Of a stretch of DNA of 64,000 nt, positions 12,775 to 25,045 are shown in pieces; position 1 is the stretch's first letter; each line of letters starts with the position of its first letter. Origin of the DNA: Psococerastis gibbosa (taxonomy: Eukaryota; Arthropoda; Insecta; Psocodea; Psocidae). The stretch spans positions 31,515,921-31,579,920 of the forward strand of contig OZ020485.1 of assembly GCA_963971405.1 (NCBI GenBank), read 5' to 3'. A program made the translations under genes and the position numbers. The notes beneath the pieces were generated by a model. That model ran no database searches and was not told where the DNA came from. It saw nothing but the letters and a program-made list of their open reading frames with translations.

Positions 12775-13206
12775 CTTAGCCGGCTATTCCACTTGTCAAC
12801 ATTCCGTCAATAATTGATGAGATTTTTTTCTTTACTCTATTTCAATGTCCGTTTTAACTTCCGCATGTTAAAATTGATCAATAATCATAGGGTAAAATCA
12901 CGCTTTGCAAACAATAACAAACTAAAATTAAAGAATGACGTCGTCTGGAGATGATAAATAATTATAATTAATTTCTTGGGAACAAACGAATTATTTCATA
13001 ATTTAAATCATAAAATTCCTTGTAGATTATAAAATTAAAAGAAAGACTAACCAAACTTACAAAATGTAAAAAAATTAAAAACGAAAATGGTCAATTATTG
13101 AAGACAAGTGGAATGAGGTGTAAAAATATAAATGCAACAACAATCTTTCCGGCAATGACATTATCAAAATTGAAGACAAATTGACAAGTGGAATAGCCAC
13201 CTTAAG
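12775..13206. mobile_element. Inverted-repeat element P7, relative of the variable-arm family
   Basis: Ends are CTTAGCCGGCTATTCCACTT then GTCAA, and the inverse TTGACAAGTGGAATAGCCAC then CTTAAG, a terminal repeat of about 26 bp. Internally, TTTACTCTA, TTAAAATTGATCAAT, ATCATAGGGTAAAATCAC and AACTAAAATTAAAGAATG also occur in the inner element at 49102-49338, although the termini differ. A core shared by elements with different ends is the recurring theme of this window. It is 432 bp, AT-rich and non-coding. Confidence 0.7.
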
Positions 13207-15041
13207 ATTTATAATAAAATTATAGCTACTTTCATAGAGATCTAAGAACTTGGCTCAAAAAGCGTCTTTTAGCTATTATTACGAGCATAGCATTATACAA
13301 TTTAATTTAAAGTAAAAACATAGTTTTCAAATAGACATTCACTGTATCACCTCTAATCCTCTGTAGAGTATGTGAGGTAAGCATAAGTGCTAATTCAACT
13401 TCGATAGCCAGGTGGTAGCGTGCTTGTACTTGTGCTAGTCCCTACACGCCATGCGATCGGAGACTTGTTGTAACTCAACACGGGTACTAACCTACAGAGG
13501 CGACTGAAGAGGTCAATTGGATACATTCATTAACTTGTTTGTATGACATTAACATTTTTTAAAAAGTAAAATAATAATAATAAAATAAACTCTGAAAAAA
13601 ACAAAAACAAATAAACAAGTTTTCCATATTTTTTAATTTTTACATGTAAACTATTTCCTGATTTAGTTACCTTTTAATATAACGTGAAATGTAACAACAT
13701 TTTTATACATATATTGCATAATATTTAGTAAAACATATTTCATTCCTAGTTGTTACTAAATAAAACTAGCAAAAATGAACGTGATGAAGCTGGGGGATTC
13801 ACGGAATATATTAAATTCTAATTATTCAAGGGACCGAGCATTGAAAAATGTGACGCAATTATGCTGCCTGTCTATCAACTTTGGTAATAACAGCTCGTGA
13901 AAATTTGCTATTCTTCGGCGGCAGGGTTACCTGCGGGTTTTTTCAACTCCTCCAATTTCCAGTCCAATTTATCGCAAAACCCGACTCTCCGAAAATTTAA
14001 TTAATTATTTAGCACACAGGTGCTCGTTTGCGATTTAAAGGGAAAACATTTTTATTCCATTGTATGGGATAACGAGGGGAGGGTAAGTCAAAATTACTAC
14101 ACAGGAAAATGTCATAAATGACCCAAATGCAACTAAAAAGGCACTCCTCATCATTAATATAGCGTATTACCATAAAGACTAGAGAATTTTTTTACGTCTG
14201 TGTTTAATAATTTTAAACATTTTTTAAAGTTATTAATTTTTTTATATTTTGACGACCGTGAGTTCAAAACAGCAATTAACGTAAAAGAGAGTCGCACATA
14301 ATGGTATTCAGTATTTAACTGTATATCGGCAACAGCTTGCATTGAGAGGAAGGCTTTCCCAGCTTGTTAATTAAAAACATTTCGCAACTCAAACTTGGGA
14401 GTAGGTGCTCAAGAATTTCGGTTATTTCGTGCATAATTTAAACAAACTTTTAACAAAATTTGAATTCGTTTTGTTCTTCTTCCTTCCACCCCCATTTATA
14501 AATTTACGAATAAGCTAAATTTAATTCCACTTTGGTTGAAGGGTGTCACCTTAACAAGACCTGTAGTAATTGACTCAATTAAATTTAAATAAAATCCGAT
14601 TAAAATTAGAAAGGCAAAATTCTTAACTAAGTAGTTTTCTAATACCATTATAAAATGCAGTACGTCTACGTCAGACTTTTGTCTTTCAATTCAAATGCAG
14701 ATCATTTTATGGAAAAATTGAAACTGACAATGCACTGAGAAAGCAGTGGAAAGTAAATAAAAATTGGTAGGTATTGCATCTAACGACAAAAGATACTGAT
14801 AAAAATGTAAATATCAGTTGAGTTTAAGTTACGTTAAAGTGAAATTAATCATTAGGTACACTGAGATTGCCGAATAAAGGAGAAATTTACAAGAATCCTA
14901 AATAGAACTACTCTAGCTTGCCATTTACGCCTCTTCCTGTAAGAAAACCCAAATATACTACAACAAAATATAGCTATCAAATCCAAAAAAGAAAACTAGG
15001 AAAACCCAGGTTTATGGTTTATGCCTATCCCAGGCAGCGCA
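13207..15041. other. No recognisable gene
   Basis: AT-rich spacer. A tRNA-like A-box phrase (GCCAGGTGGTAGCGTGC, about 13408-13424) has no B box downstream, so no tRNA is called. Confidence 0.45.
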
Positions 15042-15358
15042 TTAAAGCTGGCCATTCACGAGGGCTCCAAACGAACTCGCGCCAAGCCAAATGGCGCGTC
15101 TTGTTCCATTTGGCGTTAGCGCCATTTATAGGGGTCCATTCACGGCTACGCTGAAGCAGTCGCTCCAAATCTCTCAAATTGTACATTGTAAAAGTACCTC
15201 TTTCATATCGTCACACTGTACAATTTGAAAGATCTGGAGCGACTGCTTCAGCGTAGTCGTGAATGACCCCTCTAAATGGCGTTAACGCCAAATGGAACGG
15301 GACGCGCCATTTGGCTTGGCGCGAGTCCGTTTGGAGCCCTCGTGAATGGCCAGCTTAA
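15042..15358. mobile_element. GC-rich palindromic element P2 with a second palindrome at its centre
   Basis: The arms (about 150 bp each) are nearly identical inverted copies. It begins TTAAAGCTGGCCATTCACGA and ends with the inverse (TCGTGAATGGCCAGCTTAA). The outer arm includes GCGCCAAGCCAAATGGCGCG. The inner module at about 15129-15273 begins TAGGGGTCCATTCACGGC and carries GCTGAAGCAGTCGCTCC on each arm. Both modules start with a related phrase (CCATTCACG). It is much more GC-rich than its surroundings. The single-strand fold would be a very stable hairpin. No coding capacity. Confidence 0.7.
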
Positions 15359-15887
15359 GAGCAAATCGGGTCACCACCTTACGTCCTTTGTACTGATTCA
15401 AATTTCTCATGAAATGGCGAACATAGAGCCATAAATTAGTGATAGAGGAAGTATAAGAAATGCCCCTCTATTTCAATTAAGTTATTCTCTATTTAACGCT
15501 CATTCTACAATATTGCATAGCTTGTACCTAGGTACTAACACTGTTTAGCAACAGTTTTGAAGGCGTGTAGAAAAAATACAAAAACGTTTCTACTGGGGTG
15601 TCCAATTTCCTCTAACATCTTCACGATCCAGTTCATCCTTTCTGCTTTCCTAGATACTTCCCTGTTTCTCAGTAACATGCCAAACCTAAACTACAAAGTA
15701 CAATATCATGACAATTAGTTTGTGAATTGCACTATGATGTACTGTACTGTTGTTTTTAACGTCTGCTTTCAGCATTTCTGCTTTAAGCAACCCTGTCAGC
15801 CTGACGGGGGGAGTGAGTCTGTTTGTTAACTTGAGGCACCCTAAGGGCAGACTCTTTCACCTCGGGGAAAGGGGACTGACAGGGCGG

Positions 15888-16115
15888 ACCTCCTGATTAT
15901 AGTGGATTCCGAACCACTTGGGGAACATAGTAAAGTCACACGATTAAATCGGAGGTGACCAGGACTCGACACGTACTTATGCTACTTATGCTGCCTAAGC
16001 GCGTTATCATGTCCCACCATGTTCCCCTGCCAACGCTGTGCACACTACCAAGTTTGTCGCAGTTTGAAACATGCTCTGCTCTCATGGAATCAACATGGTA
16101 AGGCCGTTGGCTATG
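15888..16115. repeat. Unclassified dispersed repeat, copy 1
   Basis: Matches 49993-50179 over about 190-230 bp. Shared blocks include ACCTCCTGATTATAGTGGAT, TCCGAACCACTTGGG, AGTCACACGATTA and CGGAGGTGACCAGGAC, then ACCATGTT.CCCT, TGCACAC.ACCAAGTT and GGTAAGGC. Copy 1 has an insertion of about 40 bp relative to copy 2. No tRNA-like head or terminal inverted repeat is seen, so the class is unknown; a 3' fragment of a larger element is possible. Confidence 0.6.
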
Positions 16116-17122
16116 TACTGTACTTGAAGCGATGAGAATTCAATATTCACAATAAACACAAGTGTGCTATGATTCCGCAGGTACGATAACTACGATTGTT
16201 ATTTCTTCTGACTCTGACAGAGCTATTCGCTTATTTAAATAAATAATTCGGCAAACTTACTAGATACTTTTGTGAATAAATAAAGTATATTTGTGATTTA
16301 TATTAATTTATTTTACTTTATGTTTCAATTGCTATTTCTCTGATTTTGTCATAGGTATGTGGGTACCGATAGTAGGTTAAACTCAAACAAATTTGTACGA
16401 TACAATATATTCTAATGTAATTTTCTGTCAGCCTCAAATTCTCAGTGACAAAGCTTTTGCGATAAATCTTTATTGAGACGGGGATGTAAGGAACTATTCT
16501 CCATTTAATGATCTGCCTTAAGCGGCGCTCAGAATTTTATTTCCTGTCATCTCAGTGAATTTACTGCTGATTTACTAACGTTGTTAAATAGTTTTGTCGA
16601 CGGTTTTGCTAACTTCAGATTACGTCAAAGTCGGTCACGTAAGCCTAGTGTCTACTTTACAGAATTATTCTGTATCGAGTTCTTTGTATTTCCTCAGAGT
16701 GCGCATGATGAAGGCAGAAAACGTTTAAATTTTAGTGGCAATAAACTACAATATTACAATATGCCATAGTGCAGGGAAGTTGACCTGCGCCGTGAGGCTA
16801 ATAAGGATTGAAAGAATATAATGAGTTTATTGGAACACAGTACACATTAGGTAGCAATTACGCCTCATGTCATGGAGTCCAAAGCACCCAACATCAAACA
16901 ATACATTATATATGAAATTGTCATGTGGGGACTAAAACAAAAACAAAATATAGACAAAGATTTCAATCGGAGGGGGGGGGGGGATCAATGGGGGAATCAA
17001 AACAACTTACTTCAAGAGAAAAGAATGGTTTCAACCGCTTGAAGCGACAAATCAACCCATTTGCAAACTTTATTATTACTTCTAATAGGAAATTTTAAAA
17101 TGTTAACATTCAGTATTGACTC
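16116..17122. other. Spacer with G run
   Basis: A 12-base G run lies at 16972-16983. No gene or recognisable repeat. Confidence 0.45.
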
Positions 17123-17537
17123 ACTTAGACCATATTAAAATACTCTAGGCACGACATTCTAGATGCAATGCATGAGAAAGTTGGGGCACCAACATTATGT
17201 TTATCTTTGGCCAGCGGATGACGTCACAGCCCATTGTAACATTCTACCAACCGAGTCTTTGTTGCTAGGTAACCTGGTCACCCGAGTGACTAGTTTGTTT
17301 TTTTGAAAAAATAACGAACTGATTGTTAAAAGTTTCTAATTGAATATTAAATAAGTTTCACCAAAGTTAAAAAATGTTCTCTCACTCCAATTAATTAATT
17401 AACTAAACAAAACCTAAAAATAATAGGTCCGCGCCTCTTAAAGCAGCTGCGTTTGCGCTTTTGCCAGTGTGTGACGTCATTTTATGTTGGTCCCCCGGAA
17501 ATTCAAACATGGCGTTTCTAGAGTATATGGTCTAAGT
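17123..17537. mobile_element. MITE-like element with paired TGACGTCA sites
   Basis: Starts ACTTAGACCATAT...ACTCTAG and ends with the inverse CTAGAGTATATGGTCTAAGT. Further in, both arms carry ACCAACAT and then a TGACGTCA palindrome (17219-17226 and 17472-17479), again as inverted partners with indels. The terminal repeat is therefore about 100 bp but diverged. The middle is AT-rich and non-coding. Superfamily unassigned. Confidence 0.6.
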
Positions 17538-18177
17538 TGACTAATGCTCGATCATAATATTTACTCTGGAATATGGAACCATAATATTTTTTTTTCAGAC
17601 CTTAGCTTTACAGCGCAGGTCAATTTACCACCGCTATGGCGGATTGATGATACCCATATATTCAGATCCATACTCGTTACATAACCAGTCTAAAGGTTTT
17701 CCATTTAAACATTAATCGTAGAACTAAGAATGATTCAAGAAGTAACCCACATGTTGTTTAGCAGACTGCGGAAAAATTCAGGGCATTGTCGTAGAAAACC
17801 TGGCAGTCCTTACAAGTACACGTTGATACTGCGCACCTTGCAAAAGAAACGAGTTTTGTGGAATTATTATGCTCGGGGTACTGTGAGCAGGCTATAAACG
17901 GTAATCGGTGCTATTTCGGTGAAAATTCCTCATGGATCAGTGTTAGTAATTAGACGGATAGCAATTTTAAAGAAACAAAGATGTAATTTCCATGTTAAAA
18001 CATTTTTGATCAGTAGCGATTAATTTTTTAGAATTTTTCCAGGTCGATTAAGAACATCGTTACATTTACGCGCAGTACATCAACAAAGTAGCATTAGCAT
18101 TATACCTAGGTAAAAGCCGCTGTAATCAAAACAAACAATACCTACCAACTTTTTTGGTCATGAGCCTGGTTCTAAAA
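17538..18177. other. No recognisable gene
   Basis: AT-rich spacer with nothing identified. Confidence 0.45.
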
Positions 18178-18275
18178 TTAGAGTAGTGGTCTTGGCTTGT
18201 CATACAGGTATTGTAGACCAATTCTAAATAAAAGGGCATTCTTAGTTGAGTGTAACAGAGGGCCCCTAACTTCAT
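18178..18275 (+). mobile_element. SINE copy, diverged and internally deleted
   Basis: TTAGAGTAGTGGT at 18178-18190 matches the A-box region of the SINE at 11285. TTCTTAGTTGAGTGTAACAG then AGGGCCCCTAACTTC (about 18239-18275) matches its body. The B box and the middle of the body are decayed or missing. Confidence 0.5.
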
Positions 18276-19068
18276 AAACATAGCAGAATGGACGTAGGAC
18301 GAATGGCGTAGCATGAAATAGTCACAACGCAAATGTCCCAACATGTTAAGCAAATACGCAAACTCGGTTGCTACCTGTGTCAGGAACAGTAATGCATATT
18401 TTTTTAGTAATAATTTATAATTAGGGTGTATGCGGAAGATGTGTAAATGCAGCGCATAACCACTCCCGGCGCATTAATGTCGCAAAATTGACTTATTTAT
18501 GAAGGAAAACCGGCTCACAATTTTGAAATTACGCTGCAAATATGTAACGAAACAAGAATAATCTAATTACTTTAATAAGTAGAGCAGCTGTCTATTAATC
18601 GACTCAGATTATTATCGATGTATTAATTGAAGACAAGTAATTTGAACTGCCAATAGTGGAATTTCATGAATGGAACGGATTACGGAATGAATATCAATAC
18701 TGCCAATTTTATCGGTCGTAAAAAAGATTTTTCAAAAGGACTCTCACAGTTAAAAAGTTGTTCAGTATACTGTATGTATGTTATAGTCCTCATGAACTAT
18801 GAACATGAATGGTAAATTCTAAATTGTCATCGGTTTGGAATGGGGAAAATCTTAGCAACCCTAGGAGTACGAAGAAGGCCATTTATTTCCATTTATGAGT
18901 TGATAATGCAATATTATATAGAGCAAGCAGACAAATACAATATTATTTTTAATTCGGTATAGCATATTATAACTTGTCACACTTAATTTGATTCTAAATA
19001 GTATGGGTACAAAAATTGGAAATGTGTGAGGCCGATGGCCAAGAAAAGCTCGGGGCTAAACCCACCTG
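18276..19068. other. No recognisable gene
   Basis: AT-rich spacer with nothing identified. Confidence 0.45.
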
Positions 19069-19248
19069 CAGCCTGATCGAGGCGATTATAATACCGGGGT
19101 TAAATAAATACCCTAGGATTATAACTGTAAACAAACAAATTTTGAATAGCACTTTCCATTACAAGTGCTATTCAAAATTTGTTTGTTTACAGTTATAATC
19201 CTAGAGTATTTATTTAACCCCGGTATTATAATCGCCTCGATCAGGCTG
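19069..19248. repeat. Near-perfect 86-bp inverted repeat with 8-bp loop
   Basis: The left arm 19069-19154 and right arm 19163-19248 are inverted copies with a single mismatch (CCCTAGG against CTCTAGG). The loop is TCCATTAC. The arm starts CAGCCTGATCGAGGCGATTA and ends GAATAGCACTT. I see no second copy in the window and no clear target duplication. Near-identity of the arms means recent origin, recent arm-to-arm conversion, or selection for the fold. It could be a young fold-back element or a hairpin-RNA source. Confidence 0.85.
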
Positions 19249-21835
19249 CTGGAACACTTACATAAACATTTAAGGTAGTTTTGCGACACCCAACTTGTTT
19301 TCACCTAATAATTGTTTTAGACTCTACAAAGTCGGTTCAAGAATTAAAAGTAAATATATATATATATAGTATATTACAGAATAAAATATAAAAAGGTTTA
19401 GAGACATGAGAACCAGAAAGTGATGATCCTTGAAATGGCTGATGCCGATCTGGCCCCATTTTTCCACGATGGGGGAAAGGTGAAGTTCATTAAAAAATGA
19501 GCGCTTTGAAAAAAAAGGAAAAATAAGCGCCAAAGAACCCTGAAGTGCATGGATCCGTGAAATTAACAAGTTTCCCGGCATATTTCAAAAGCTATCTCCT
19601 ACACACCTCCCACCCCAACTTAACCTACATTATTCTACAATAAATCGCCATAAACCTTCTATCCCTAAACTATAGAAAGGCAATATAACGTATTGCAGTA
19701 GGTATTCCCTTTTTAGTCCTCTACATAATTTAATTAAACATTGCTCTCTAATAAGTCGCGTACATACATACAGATATACAAAAAAATAATAATTAAAAGT
19801 AGTTTTATCTGACCTCCTCAGTAGGCAACCTTAATAAATTCTACAATAACCACCACAAAAAGTTCAATTGAAAAAAAACGAGTCTGAGAGCTCGCAGAAG
19901 AGATACTGCATCACAATAGAGGGAATATGTACATACAAAAAATGCAAACAACAATGCCTCCAAACTGCACACAACGGAATTCTGGGAGCGGGGAAAACAA
20001 TTAAAATGTAAATAAGGCACAGGGTAGTGGAGATCGTGTTTTCATTAATAACGACCCCGGTGTCCCCCTATAAATGTTCCCAACCCACCGAATGTTCTTT
20101 ATATTTTCTGCAACGATTCGAACGTAACCCTTGTTTGGATGAGAAAAAGGCCAATATTTTATAATTAGCGGGACAAGGCAACAGTAGAAACAACGGCAAT
20201 TTGAGCAATCAATCACAAAAAAGGGGGGAGAAACAAAACGTTGCAATGAACCTCACGGGGTTCGCCTTTATTTTGCTGATTTTTTGTAAATTGGTCACCG
20301 GGGTTAACTAATACCTGACAGGACCTGTACTGCTAATGTTACAAATTTAAGAGGAATGTACCAACACGAAATTTGGCATGTGTTTTCTGCATTTTAAATG
20401 CTTAAATTCTCATCGACCACCACTAATTTGATATTAATGACATTATTGCATTAATTCGATTTGTTCATACTTTTGGACTAGGCATTGAAAGAAACATAGT
20501 ATTGTTTGGTTAAAGAAAGTTTTTAGTTAATTTTAATGCTTAGTTGAGTTAGTTCAACAGTATATGGATCAAGTGTAATGTAATTATTTTGATATAATCT
20601 ATCAATTGGTTAGCAGCAAAGTCCGCCTTTGTTTCCATTTTTTTTCCAGCCCTAAGAAATTATTTTGAGTCCTCGGTAGGTGATTCCGTTTCTCATTTTT
20701 TTCTCCAGGTCGACTATGTGCGTCTTCCTCTACCGCAAACTTTAATTCCTCCCAACAACTGCTACATAAAACAATGTTCAATGTTATTTTTATGGACCAA
20801 GGCATAACTTACTTACTGTTGATCCTTCCCCAATACCCAATGCTAACGACCTCGATTTTCGGACACTAATGATAATGCTTCCGTTTGAATTTTTGGCTAT
20901 TGGTAACTGGTATACATCCTCGGAGTCAACCTACACCGGATACGAGCGATAATGGACAAGCTGAGACAAGCTCACTATTGATACAATGTAGCAATGTACA
21001 ATGTACAATGTAGAATGAATTCACCAAGTTCTGGTACGAGTTTTTTTTTTTACCATGACATGCCACATAGTTATTAAGTAATAGTAGTAATGGACTACTA
21101 AAGAAAAAAGCTAAAACTTAAATTAAACAAAAGTATTAAAAAGTTAATTATTACAACATCAAAGCGGTTTTATTTTAAGGCTGATGGATATTTCAAAGTC
21201 AAAACTTTCAGTTAATTAAGGGAATATTGGTTGTTCAGGTCTCCCTCAAAAGGCAACGCCGGTGAGCACTGTTGCCGTAAATTCTAATCATTACTTAAAC
21301 CATAGACAGCAACCTAAATCACCTTTGCTTGCTTCATGAAGCTACTGTATATTGACTTAATACACACTTAAAATAATTACCCACTGAATTTATAGCCAGA
21401 TTCCTCAAAAGTTGTAGAATAAACTTGTGCAAGAGACAAGGGACAAAATATAAATATTTATATATATATATATATACCGATATATTGTATATATAAGGGA
21501 CAAGCCTAATTGCGAATTTTACAATACGACTGATAAAGTACTCCACACAGTTCACCTCATACCCCAACAAAGTTCACAATAAATTGTCGAATTGGCCTGA
21601 ATCAACTTCCCCATAACACTCACCGGTCACTATAACCTTGAATAAAGCCTCTGTATTTATTTAAAAATTAAAAAAAGTAACTTAGTTTTTAGTTAGTTTA
21701 AAATTATAAAATTGAATGTTATCTGCATTATTGCGTGTTAGTTTTAATACCGTATTTAAATAGTGTATATAATTCCCCAGGCAAGTTATTCTTTGGTGCA
21801 TGCTAAGCCAGATGTAGGTTTCTTCTTCTTTAGTT
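19249..21835. other. Spacer with AT microsatellites
   Basis: (TA)n tracts lie near 19352-19370 and 21458-21495, and a short iterated AATGTAC/ACAATGTAG block near 20983-21012. Open frames here show no motif I recognise. Confidence 0.45.
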
Positions 21836-22048
21836 TCAATCTAACGATTGGTTTGCAGCAAATCTTTCCACCTCCTTATCCACTCCCCCCAGCCTTGGGC
21901 CGATCTCTTTAGTTCCAAGTAGGTTCCGCATGTCATAGCTTTCTTGATGTCTTCTGCCTACGCCTTCCTTGGTCGCCCTCTTGCCTTCGATTGTGCCTTC
22001 TATTATGGTGCTTAGGAGTCGTATGTAAGCTAGAACGATCAATGTCAC
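21836..22048 (-). pseudogene. LINE reverse-transcriptase C-terminal relic
   Basis: On the minus strand one frame reads LLSTIIEGTIEGKRATK, the linker after the reverse-transcriptase domain in many arthropod LINEs (LLxTIIEGxxEGKRGRGR). Another frame reads EWIRRWKDLLQTNR before a stop, the usual last residues of the same protein. The two parts are in different frames, so the copy is frameshifted and dead. Related tails are at 26700-26755 (minus) and 58380-58470 (plus). Confidence 0.7.
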
Positions 22049-22848
22049 TTAAAGACGCTTAAAGATAAGGCATAGATCACGGGTTGGCATCCCACACCGG
22101 ATGGGTTTAGTGGACGAGCTAAGACCCTGATTTTGCCTTTATAGGTCAGGGTGATTTTTTGGAAAAAGAGAGCAAGCAGTAGTACGAAGCTGCCTTGGTT
22201 ATAACCATGGTAATCCTGGATCACACAAAGCAGGGATGATCCTTGTGACGTACAACCGCAGCGTCAATTCCAGTATCACCCCTGTCAGTCACAGCCACCC
22301 TATCAACATGTCAACATAGCGTCTGCCAAACCCCAACAAATTAAATCAGATAACGAAATTTTCTTCCAATGAAGTCGGAATACCCCATCTTTGACGGAAT
22401 GAAAAAGTTTGATATTTTGCTTAAATAATTGCGGCAAAATTTCAATCAGAACAAGAAATAATGTGGCTAAATGGTTCCAGATATTTTGTAAACAGAGAAT
22501 GACCTAAATCCTCTAATTTAGGTTATTAAGTGGAGATTGCCTCATCACAGGGCTGCCAGATCCAGCGAAGTTCAAAACCGGACAAGAGCTATTCAACCTA
22601 AGTCAGTTTAATGCCAGTGTTATACGCTGCAATATGTTAAATAAAAGCAGAGGATGGCCTATGATTTTTCCAAAATAAATTAATTCCTTGTTTAATTGTC
22701 ACAAAGATATGAAAAATTTCTTTAAAAAAAAATCAAGCTTTCTATAAAAGCAGTCTGTAAACCCGAATGATTTACAGCTATGCCAGAAAATCAGACCTTT
22801 TACGCGGGGTAATATTTACATTACTTTACAACTGCTACCCCATATAAA
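22049..22848. other. No recognisable gene
   Basis: AT-rich spacer with nothing identified. Confidence 0.45.
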
Positions 22849-24476
22849 AAGAACCAGTCCGAGTTTACTCGAACATGCTTTCCAATTTATCAAAATTAGT
22901 AGATAGAGAAAATGATTAATTTCATGGTAAATAATTTTCCTATGGTTAAATATCTCGGGGGGGGGGGGATGGCTGTGGCGATTGTAATCCTATCTAGTGT
23001 ACATTTTTTTCTTGGTAATTCAATTATTGTATCTAGTGTATTCTTTGGAGGTTATGGTATTACTCGTATATGAGTATATGATGGCATGGGCACAACAAAC
23101 GTCAATTTGTTGGCCGATTTAGCTGCGGTGCGACCTCAGGCTTATATTTTGCGGATATGCGGACTAAATCGTAATGTTAATATTATGACGGTTCAGATTG
23201 GGGTCTCCCCCGGGGGGAAAATTTGAAAATAAAAGTGCAAAATAGTGGGGTTTTAAGCATTTTAACAGCAGTACAGTATAAATTGATAAAGCTTACAAAT
23301 GAATGCTTATTCATAAAAATAATATATCATTTAGTCCAAAGAGGCGGGCGCGGGGGTTACCCCCCGGGGAAGAATTTGAAAATGTAAGTGAAAAATATTA
23401 TGGTTATACAGCAGGACAGCTTACAAAGGAATGCATATTCATTTAAATGCAAACAGGGGGGCCGGGGGTCTCCCCCGGAAGAAATTTTTTGAAGAAAATA
23501 GGCTCAAAATAGTGGAGTTTTACGACAGCAGTAAAGTTTATACAATTTACTGAGGAAGACATATTCATGTTACCGTACTAGATTTATTTAATTCTCAACA
23601 TTCAACGATCCAGTGACAGCATAAACTGGTCAATATGGGAAGATGTGTTTGCCTTAATGTTTTTTTTTTGGTATTCTAATCTATATCTACTGTAAATTTT
23701 GTATTTTGTGGCTTTTTGTGGAGCCCCCTTTTTTGTGGGGGCCCTGGAGCCATGGCCCCGGTGGCCCCATAGCCAATCACGGCACTGCCACACAGCAATA
23801 ATGGCAGAGCACGCAATGCATTTGAGCGTGAATTTTCTATCATTAAAAAAAAACATTTTTTGCACAAAACCCAATAGTTTTTTGGGAAATTAACCTGTCC
23901 GGTTTCGTTACTCAATTTAACACCTAAAACATGCCTGAAGGTAGAAATCATCGATAGAAAGGTTTCGCAGAAAAGTTATTTTTTAGTCATTTTTCATTAA
24001 AATTTAGTTATTTTTATTGGTTTACCCCCAGAAGCAAACTTTCAAGGGGCAAGCGACCCTCCGCATTTTGTCAACATTAATGACCACTACAATATATGTG
24101 CATTTAAAAGAAATCGTTAGAGCCGTTTTTGAGAAATAATTTTTTAGACGTTTTTTGGAGTTTTTTGAGAATCAACCCCCCCCCCCCCCAAATTGAGTAG
24201 CCCAAAATAAATAAAAAATTGTCCCGAGGTATGATTTTCGTGAGTCTACATGCCGAATTTTATCATAATCGACCGAGTAGTTTGCCCGGAAATCGATGAA
24301 CAGAAAGACAGACATACAGACAGAGCGACAGACAGACAGACATTTCGTAAAAAACACTTTTTTGGGTTCCTGGGACCTCAAAACCTGTAAATCCGTTGAA
24401 ATCTCGAAATCGAAAATTTCGACCATCACAAAGCTTTCCTGATACTTCGTATAAATTGGAAAGCAAAAATGTGAAG
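22849..24476 (+). mobile_element. Element D, copy 1, interrupted
   Basis: The first part (22849-22968) starts AAGAACCAGTCCGAGTTTAC and runs to a 12-base G run. The second part (about 23789-24476) resumes at CACACAGCAATAATGGCAGA and continues through a C run (24176-24189), a (CAGA)n block (about 24300-24340) and CTTTTTTGGGTTCCTGGGAC to GGAAAGC. Compared with copies at 27615 and 41752, about 820 bp of foreign sequence replaces roughly 60 bp between the parts. Reading frames that run through the (CAGA)n block look protein-like only because of the repeat. Confidence 0.7.
22969..23788. other. Insert within element D copy 1 with three diverged tandem units
   Basis: Three related units begin at about 23200, 23352 and 23462. 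Each opens with a GC-rich block (GGGGTCTCCCCCGG or similar), then AATTTGAAAAT or AAATTTTTTGAAG, then an ATAGTGG-like block, CAGCAG and GCTTACAAA.GAATGC or a decayed form. The right end on the minus strand reads CAGTGCCGTGATTGGCTATG, which resembles hAT-type termini; this is inference. Confidence 0.45.
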
Positions 24477-24984
24477 GTGTTCACGGTTCTTAGAAAAAAA
24501 GCCACTATATCAATACGATTTCCAGTGAACCGACCTGTGGACATACTGGGAATAGAGATAGAGAGTTCTTCTCACTAGGAACGAAACCTAGAGCCGGTAA
24601 ATGCTGTCTCAAGTATGCGAAACACCTCTACGTACAATCCACATAATAAATGACAAGTCCTGTACTTTTCAAGTTAGGCAATGGTGTAATAATATACACA
24701 CTTGACTGGGCAATACAGCAATACAATGGGAAATATTTCATTTTCATATTCACTGCATAGAGCTCCTCAGGGTCTTTTTGAACAATTGCAAAATAAAAAG
24801 GTGAAAATATTGTAGTACGTCCAGTTGAATATTATTATGTACGATACGTTGTAATCATTGCAAGCTTTTTACATTTCCATTTGCTATTAATTTTGTTTTT
24901 AATTTTTAACCTTAAATACCCCTGGTTTAAGAGGTAACCTCCTCAGGATATTATATCCAAAAATAGGTAACCAAGAATAACAAA
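24477..24984. other. No recognisable gene
   Basis: AT-rich spacer with nothing identified. Confidence 0.45.
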
Positions 24985-25045
24985 TCAAGTTTAGTGGTAA
25001 AGCGATGCCCCGGAAAAGCAGAAATCGAGGGTTCTAGCCCCGCAC
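24985..25045 (+). other. tRNA-like sequence (tRNA relic or SINE head)
   Basis: An A-box-like TTTAGTGGTAAAGCG (24990-25004) is followed about 25 bases later by a B-box-like GGTTCTAGCCC (25030-25040), normal tRNA spacing. The B box has A where the consensus G usually sits, the acceptor stem does not pair, and the anticodon stem has only about three pairs, so it is not a functional tRNA. It may be a different SINE family from the one at 11285. Confidence 0.45.

Noticed and set aside
13408..13424. tRNA gene
   Set aside because: An A-box-like phrase only; no B box or cloverleaf downstream.
20602..20805. 67-codon minus frame ending WKQRRTLLLTN as another LINE tail
   Set aside because: The resemblance to LINE C-termini is limited to a few basic residues and lacks the WKDLLQT pattern.
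24172..24578. Peptides rich in DRQTDR-like or LSVCLSVC-like repeats at 24.2, 28.3, 40.0 and 42.4 kb
   Set aside because: These read through the (GACA)n microsatellite of element D on one strand or the other.
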